From the NCBI GenBank assembly GCA_902729315.2, contig LR746271.1:1712501-1776500 (forward strand): a stretch of 64,000 nt of DNA, in the 5' to 3' direction. The position numbers and the translations under genes were made by a program. Position 1 is the first letter of the stretch. Each line of letters opens with the position of its first letter. This document shows positions 58,057-64,000 of this stretch, piece after piece. The DNA is from Spirodela intermedia. Its lineage: Eukaryota; Streptophyta; Magnoliopsida; Alismatales; Araceae. Below the pieces are notes generated by a model. It worked only from the letters and a program-made list of their open reading frames with translations, searched no databases and was not told the origin of the DNA.

Positions 58057-58580
58057 CAAGCATTTACAAGTTTCTTAAGCCTGCCTCCACCATATTCGGC
58101 TCCACTGGTTTCTCTACGAGGACCTGCCGTAAGGCCTCAATCTTCCAGACACCTCTCGACATCATTTCGATTTCCGTAGGGATTAACCCTGGTACTCGGA
58201 GAGTCCACCCCAGGACTGCTCTCCTTGTAGTTATTCGGAACCCGTCGCGTATTTCCTTCATATATATACAACCTTCCCCAATAGAGATATGAAACTGCTC
58301 AGAGCCGTCGATCTGGCGAGGGTAAAAATCGCCAAACTGCCAAAACAAGTTGGACACCTGATCCATCTGCGATGCTTGGGCTTGAAAGATACATTGATGA
58401 GGAGTCTTCCTCTTCAGTTGGGAAACTTCGTCATCTACCGTGCTCGGAAACAGATGACACGCGGATCACAATGATGCCGAGAGGTGTCTGGAAGATTGAG
58501 GCCTTACGGCAGGTCACCATTCCCTACCAAGAGGGAGCCAGAGATGGTGCAGACAGGCTTAAGAAACTTGCAGGTGCTGA
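58057..58580 (+). repeat. Long inverted repeat of NLR LRR sequence
   Basis: Arm 58057-58178 is antisense and arm 58457-58580 sense to the same NLR segment (MPRGVWKIEALRQV...AGLRNLQVL). The arms are about 120 nt each and mostly complementary. The 278-nt spacer is itself sense-oriented NLR sequence from about 58193. A rightward transcript would fold into a long hairpin. Confidence 0.85.
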
Positions 58581-58668
58581 AGGTCGTCGGGGCGGGGAGC
58601 TGGATAGATAGCTGCCCAAAGATCCTTACCAGTCTCCGCGAGCTGCAAATGGGAGGCATCCAAGAGTG
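58193..58668 (+). pseudogene. NLR fragment on the plus strand (LRR start)
   Basis: The plus strand encodes STPRT, MKLLRAVDLARVKIAKL, QVGHLIHLRCLGLKD, SSVGKLRHLPC, MPRGVWKIEALRQV, MVQTGLRNLQVLKVVG and SLRELQMGGIQEC, spread over several frames. It is oriented opposite to all other NLRs in the window and forms the sense arm and spacer of the inverted repeat. Confidence 0.85.
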
Positions 58669-58689
58669 TAAGTATACGCTGAGATATAA

Positions 58690-59094
58690 TTATTGACTGA
58701 CACCAAGAGACAATAACCTCCTCTCCTCCGCTCGTGTGGGCAGTTTGCTCGCGCGATGATTAGAGCCTTGAATAGAGCAATTGGGCTCTCTCGGAGCGCC
58801 CCCTGAGAATTTTTCTTCCCCTTTTTAAGCCCCTGGAACTTTTCTATTTGAATGGTCGCCACAGCCAAAAATCAAATTGCTCTCCCTCTCTCTAAATCTT
58901 CTGGGGTAGCCCTGTTCGGACTCGATCCGACCGTGTTCGGTCCCTGGCCCAGCCCTGAGTTTTCTTTCAATATTAACATCAATGTATCTATCTATTATTT
59001 CATTCCCTATTTGGTGAAAAGGGTCAAAAAAATAATATTAGCCCAAATCTATTATCTATTCAAATAAATTATTCTTAAAGTCTAATTATTGTCC
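58690..59094. repeat. Segmentally repeated spacer (as 7500-7938)
   Basis: Shares 'gtgtgggcagtttgctcgcg', 'gattagagccttgaatagagc' and 'cctctctctaaatcttctgggg' with 7600-7780 and partly with 63210-63320. No gene. Confidence 0.7.
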
Positions 59095-59560
59095 TCAATA
59101 CGGTGCAGGAAAACGGAGTGGAAAGCAACCACATGAGGTGATGATCATCCATCCGCTGGGCTTCACGATTTCCCACTCCTCTGGGCTTGTAATGCAGGTC
59201 GTCAACATCATCTCCAGAGAGCTTCGTCGCCATCCATCAGGCCCCCGACGTAATAAACTGAAGAACAGAGAATTTTGCTGAGCCCATACAATGCACAGGT
59301 ATTTTTGTTTCTTTTTCTTTTCAATGTGGGACTTTTCAGCCATATCCCTCAGTTTCCTGGGGGGATTCCTTGATGATTTTTTGCAACATGGATGTAGATA
59401 ATCGGGCTACCTATGCCAATGATAATGGATATATTAAGTGAACCTTTCTGACGGCAGACTGAATATGGGGGTGATTTTCATACATGTGGAGAAATATTCA
59501 AGGAACTAATCAGCGAGATTGACATCAGGGAAGAAATTATCGGCAGATAAAAATCATCAT
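59095..59560 (-). pseudogene. Proteasome subunit beta type-5 fragment (copy IV), last exon and intron
   Basis: The last exon is recognisable near 59190-59260 (VYYVG-like, DGW, SGDDV, LHYK), with frameshifts. It is followed upstream by the same intron sequence as copies I and III, including 'tatattaagtgaacct'. No other exon is found before 59650. Confidence 0.65.
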
Positions 59561-61140
59561 TCAGTTTAGGTGTCCTTTTAGTTTCCTCCTTTTCCTCTGG
59601 CATTAAACATAGCCCACAAAATGTTCGGACCTTCTTTCCTTCATTCACCGTTTCTGGATATCTCTGAAAAATGAGAGGCTGTTTGATTTTAGAAAAATTC
59701 ATAGTATCAGAGCCCATTTAATGATAATCATACAGTCATAATGTCTTCTGAAAAAATTAGTCATAAAATCATAATATCTTTAAACACAAAACTACTACCA
59801 AGACTGATTAAAATTTCACCAGATTGGTAATGAAAGGAATGTGCTAAAAAAAGAAAACCGGAAGATGGCCAATTCTTTCTTTTGGGTAAAGAACAGCTTG
59901 ATCATCAAGCATGTGTCAAAAATTAGCGATGCTCTTTCAATGGCCATTGCTTGCAGGAAACACTGATGAAAGCAAAGTTAATGACTATTTGGAAAGATAT
60001 CCAAGTCTGGAAAAAACATCAAAGGGGGAAAAAGAAAGTCGATGACTTGTTTGACATGAAGGTCAACACAAAAACTGAGCACACTAGAGGATTTTTATTT
60101 ACAGTATTTTCTCTATTTATGGTGCCTCACAATCAAGGCGAAGATTCTTTACAAGGAAAGAGGTTGACTCTTCTAAGAACCGGAAGAACTTTTCCACAGT
60201 AAAATGACAGAAGAAACATAGCCGTTTTCTAATTTCTATCTTACGAAAGAGCGGACTAATGAGTCCCACTCACATATGGAACTGCGTACACAAGGAAAAA
60301 AACAACTAAGTTTTATCATTAAATTGGTATAATAGTATTTCCAAAAGCCAACCCAATGCAACATAGTAGACGAAATTAAGAGAACAGTAAATATTTGTGG
60401 CAAAAAATATTATTATTCAATTTTTTACCGCACATTTGGGTAATATGATTGATGTTAGAATAACAGTGAATGAACCATAATAAATGCATGAGTTTACGAT
60501 CAACAGTGAAAATTCTAAGAAGTGAATAAAAGTTGTAGTGCCTTCAGTTCCAAACTTCTCGATCCTTTTGATCAAATTCATGCATTCTTGTTTTTCTGTC
60601 TTCCCTGCGTGCAGAGAGCATTATAAGTTTTCTCCCCGTCACAAAAATCTATTTCTCAAGACAAACTTGCCTTCAGCGCTGAAGCTTTTCACGTCTATAC
60701 ATACCCTGAACCCTTGGTTCCTCTTCCTGTGTCACAGAACAAAACATAAAAATGGCAATCTCTCCCCATATAATAGAATTAAAATAACTTTCCAAGGACA
60801 TAATAAGAATAACAACAACAGAGACATACAGGTTGCCAGTCTGGAAGTAAGAAACCCGTTTTGAATGGAGTTGTATAACTGAAAGACATGAAAACAGAGG
60901 GAAAGACGCTAGGAGCTAAACAGAAAATGTCTCAGATTCTGAAGAGACACTTATCTACCAAAACAAAAATCAAAAAACCCCCACAAAAAAAAAATTTGTG
61001 CTGTCCATGCAAGAATTTTACCAAGACAAACTCTAATTTCCCTGATTGTATGCAGAGGAAAACTGAAATTTCCAGCATTTGTATAAATATATATACATAT
61101 TATATAATTATAAGCTAGAATTTCGTTGTCTTCATATAAC
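59561..61140. other. Intergenic DNA, no gene recognised
   Basis: Two frames (59951-60202, 83 codons, Lys-rich; 60538-60864, 108 codons) are open but match no family I know. No repeat copy of this stretch was noticed elsewhere in the window. Confidence 0.4.
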
Positions 61141-62140
61141 ACTTAAATTACCAGACTAACACTGAAGATTCTATTTTCTGGAATTTGAATCACAAAATTT
61201 AGACAGAACTGAATGGACGAAGTTATCTCCATTCAAGTAACAGATCTAATAATAAGTGCAAAGGATAGGCCTATCTTTATTCATCAAATAAAATGTGGAA
61301 CACAAACTTTACATGATTTTGCATCGTCAATGAGAAATAATTAATAAACCAAGACTCATTCAACGAGATAAATTGGCATCATCATGACAGGCAACATGGA
61401 TCATTCACCAGGTCAGGACAATGTTAAAATGAGTATGGTCCATACTATTATTTTTCTCAAGGAGCTATGAATGACTATTTAACTCTCATGTACCCATTTC
61501 ATGTAGTGGAAGGAACCGACCATATTAATTTCGCAGCCTAGATATAGTTTCCAGAAGAACACTACAAGAAAACAAACATTATTGTCACGAAAGTATAATT
61601 CAGAAATGGATCGGATAAATAGGATGTGAGAAACTTCGTGTGATTAGCATAACCTGTACAGTATTTGAAAATAGGATTTTCCCAAAGCATGCTAAAAATA
61701 GACCCACATCACTTCTGTTTCTTTTTAATATTCGCGGTATTTGTAATACTATTGTCTTCCACATAAATGTGGATAAAATAAAAAAAGTATTCATATTGAT
61801 TTCAAGAATGCCTGGTCGCTCACCAATATAATGTCAGCGTAATATCCAAAAATTATTTTCAAGGCATTTCAACATATTCCAAATCAAAATGAATATAACA
61901 TTCAGCAATCATATAACCAATAAATTAAGGATGACCTCCCAAGTATTACAAACAAAGAGCTAGTATATTCAACATGTGGAAACATACCTGAACAGAGAGG
62001 GATTGCCGAATTCTCTCAGGCTTTCACCACCAAACAATGAGCATAGGTGCCAGATGCAATTGGAGTATGATTGCCCTTGCTTTCTTCAGTTCCATTCGAC
62101 ACATTTTTTTTCATGAGCAATATATAGTTCAGATTCTTCC
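61141..62140. repeat. Segmentally duplicated spacer (matches 45690-47640)
   Basis: Collinear with the 45.7-47.6 kb block, including the ends 'cttgctttcttcagttccattcg' (62087) and 47564. No gene seen. Confidence 0.75.
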
Positions 62141-62632
62141 TTTGAATCATTATGCCTCCTTTTTCTCCTTCCAAATCTTTCTATTATACTAATTGATGAC
62201 TTCATTTCAGCCAGTCCGAGGCTATCATTTACAAATCTAGGCGTGGACCTCCCCCCTCCATCGGCTACTCACCGTCACGGTAGCAATAGAAGCTGGATTC
62301 TGCTCCTTTGCTTCCCCCGCCAACTGCGCCAGATGGTTTCGTGGGACAAAACAGAAGAGCAGCTTCTACCATCCCGAGGAAAGAACAAGGAACTCTTATT
62401 TATAAATAAAAGAAGAACAAGGTCAATAAACCTAACAAAAACGAATAAGCAAGATACAATCTTATGAGCTGTGTGGGGTGGATTGAGACAATACTTGCCT
62501 ATCAAAGTAGTAGTATTCTGATGAGATTCTCTTGCAAGCACTGGGCGGGCTAGAAATGGAATAGAAATCAGTTTTAACCAACTGATGTTTGAAGGTAAAC
62601 ATGAAATAAGCACCGGCCCGGACCTCCTTGAG
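62141..62632. repeat. Receptor-kinase-adjacent block (copy 4)
   Basis: Matches 20-360, 10840-11150 and 47640-48030, and again lacks the receptor-kinase coding part. It ends in about 22 bp of NLR LRR sequence ('cggcccggacctccttgagc') before the leader-like module. Confidence 0.65.
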
Positions 62633-62934
62633 CTCACAGTTGAGGCCCAGTGGGCCTAATTACTATCAGCCTTGAAAAGAGGCCCAAAGGACCCAGCACC
62701 CCTTCTTGAAGGACCAAACAAACCCTTCAAGTGAGGACTTTAGGAAGGGCAGCTGTGGCTGAGGGAGAGCGGGGGAACTCTCGAACGCCCCCAACCAACT
62801 CAATATTCTTCGGAGCCCAATCTACGTCTTATTTCTGTTTAATCTTCTTTTTCTATCTCTATACTTTGTCCTACCTCTGGTTATCGTCTTCCTCCCTTCT
62901 CCACCTTCTGTCCATCCACCCTAGGTACCCATCA
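62633..62934 (+). repeat. Leader-like module (copy C)
   Basis: Same GGCCCA block and pyrimidine-rich leader as copy B, but the TATA region reads 'gactttaggaaggg' and about 100 bp after it are deleted. Leads into the short NLR hairpin. Confidence 0.6.
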
Positions 62935-63061
62935 AGCATTTACAAGTATCTTAAGCCTGCCTCCACCATATTCGGCTCACTGCTTCCTTACGGCAGGTCC
63001 TCTTTGAGGAACACGTGGAGCTGAGTATGGTGCAGGCAGGCTTAAGAAACTTGCAGGTGTT
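62935..63061 (+). repeat. Short inverted repeat of NLR LRR sequence (second hairpin)
   Basis: Arms 62935-62980 and 63015-63061 pair with about 8 differences and a 34-nt loop. The arms cover the same NLR segment as at 7237-7364. Sense NLR sequence continues to about 63115 (GSWIGSCVGSLT). Confidence 0.75.
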
Positions 63062-63189
63062 CAAGGAGGTCCAGGCCGGGAGCTGGATAGGTAGCTGCGT
63101 AGGGAGCCTTACCATCACGGATCAAAGCCTGTCATCATCCCGCCATCTCCGCCTCATGTATGCATAGGCTAGTTTATAATTATATCCAC

Positions 63190-63660
63190 AGACCAGGCCC
63201 TAATCCTCCCCTCGTGTGGGCAGTTTGCTCACGCGATGATTAGAGCCTTGAATAGAGCAATTGGGCTCTCTCGGAGCGCCCCTTGAGAATTTTTCTTCCC
63301 CTTTTTCAGCCCCATGAGAATTTTCGGTCCCTGGCCCAGCCCTGAGTTTTCTTTCATTCAAGTACTGTTGAGAATCGTGCTTGTCCATCGAGCTATCGAC
63401 GAGCAGGATGATCACTCATTTGCCAAGTGTCGTATCCGATTCTTACCGGGCCGTTTTTCCACACGTGGCAATCGGACAACTCCCCTTGGCCCTAATGCGA
63501 GTGAGGCCAGCAGCTCCCTCCCACAACACCATGGCAGATGGAAATTCCTAGTCAATATAACTTCAGCAAGCTGGAGGCCCTACGCGCAGGCAGCAGCAGC
63601 AGCACCGGTTGTACGAAATCCGAATCGAATCTTTCTGTTGGCTTTCTCTTGAATAAGAAT
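63190..63660. repeat. Segmentally repeated spacer, partial, then unrecognised sequence
   Basis: 63205-63350 matches 58720-58960. From 63360 it is GC-richer, contains a 112-codon plus-strand frame (63314-63652) of no recognised family, and a (GCA)n run near 63590. Confidence 0.5.
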
Positions 63661-63759
63661 TGTCTCGAATGTTATCGATCTATTATTTATTGACATAGCA
63701 GTACATAGTTCAAGGAAATAATTCTTGATGGAGTGTAAAACCCACAACTTAAAAATAAT

Positions 63760-64000
63760 TAGGAATGGGCATGTTTAATGTGAGATAATTCTTCGACATG
63801 CTCCCTCACGAGTAGTTATGTCATACAACCATTAGAAACCCAGTGCACACAGCGAAAATATCAAAATCTGGGTTTATGTTAACACATGTATAACCAACAA
63901 ATCCAACTCAAACGGACTGCCAATCATGAAATTGGCTTTTATTATAGTATATGGATCATTCTCTAACAATGATAAGTTATTTCATCTCGAAATCCAACAA
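63760..64000. repeat. Segmental duplicate of 49740-49990
   Basis: Shared words include 'gtgagataattctt', 'cctcacgagtagt' and 'aaactggcttttattatagta'-like sequence. The window ends inside the match. Confidence 0.7.

Noticed and set aside
59951-60864. Two modest open frames as small genes
   Set aside because: No domain, signal or duplicated counterpart supports them; composition resembles the surrounding intergenic DNA.

Overview
The window is nuclear DNA from a flowering plant. The evidence is intronless coiled-coil NB-ARC-LRR (CNL) resistance genes of the RPP13/RPP8-like type, fragments of a 20S proteasome beta-5 gene with plant-type GT-AG introns, an LRR receptor-kinase N-terminus, Ty1/copia and Ty3/gypsy elements, solo LTRs, and AT-rich intergenic DNA with long (GA)n tracts. 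I cannot name the species from the sequence alone.

The window is a disease-resistance cluster, with all main genes on the minus strand. Two CNLs are intact: 14092-16797 (901 aa) and 50760-53489 (909 aa). A third (969-3709) is almost complete but has one in-frame stop and one 1-base deletion. A fourth (11803-13792) has lost its coiled coil and P-loop. A fifth is split by retrotransposons into a C-terminal half (20070-21101) and an N-terminal half (28875-29802). Further LRR fragments lie at 48.9, 57.0-57.7, 58.2-58.7 and about 62.6 kb.

The cluster is built from a repeated unit. Reading in the direction of the NLRs (minus strand), its order is: NLR, 3' flank with a GA microsatellite, a piece of an LRR receptor-kinase N-terminus, a spacer, C-terminal exons of a proteasome beta-5 gene, and a leader-like module with a folded-back piece of NLR LRR sequence. 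Parts of this unit recur at about 0-4, 7-17, 18-30, 45-54 and 57-64 kb.

Region by region: 0-4.3 kb NLR1 and its promoter; 4.7-6.6 kb an unclassified GC-rich block; 7.1-10.7 kb hairpin module, beta-5 pseudogene and spacer; 10.8-17.3 kb receptor-kinase fragment, truncated NLR2 and intact NLR3; 18.0-19.2 kb the best-preserved beta-5 fragment; 20.1-29.8 kb the NLR5 pseudogene broken by two opposed copia elements; 30-45 kb a gene-poor region with a 75-bp tandem repeat, nested solo LTRs and gypsy remnants; 45-54 kb a second unit with intact NLR4; 54-64 kb NLR fragments, a long inverted repeat of NLR sequence and segmental copies of the 45-50 kb region.

The intact CNLs carry a MADA-like N-terminus and all core NB-ARC motifs, so they look like signalling-competent receptors. 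The most interesting non-obvious structure is a three-copy module that folds NLR LRR sequence into inverted repeats (one long, two short), the arrangement expected of young small-RNA loci that could target the neighbouring NLRs.
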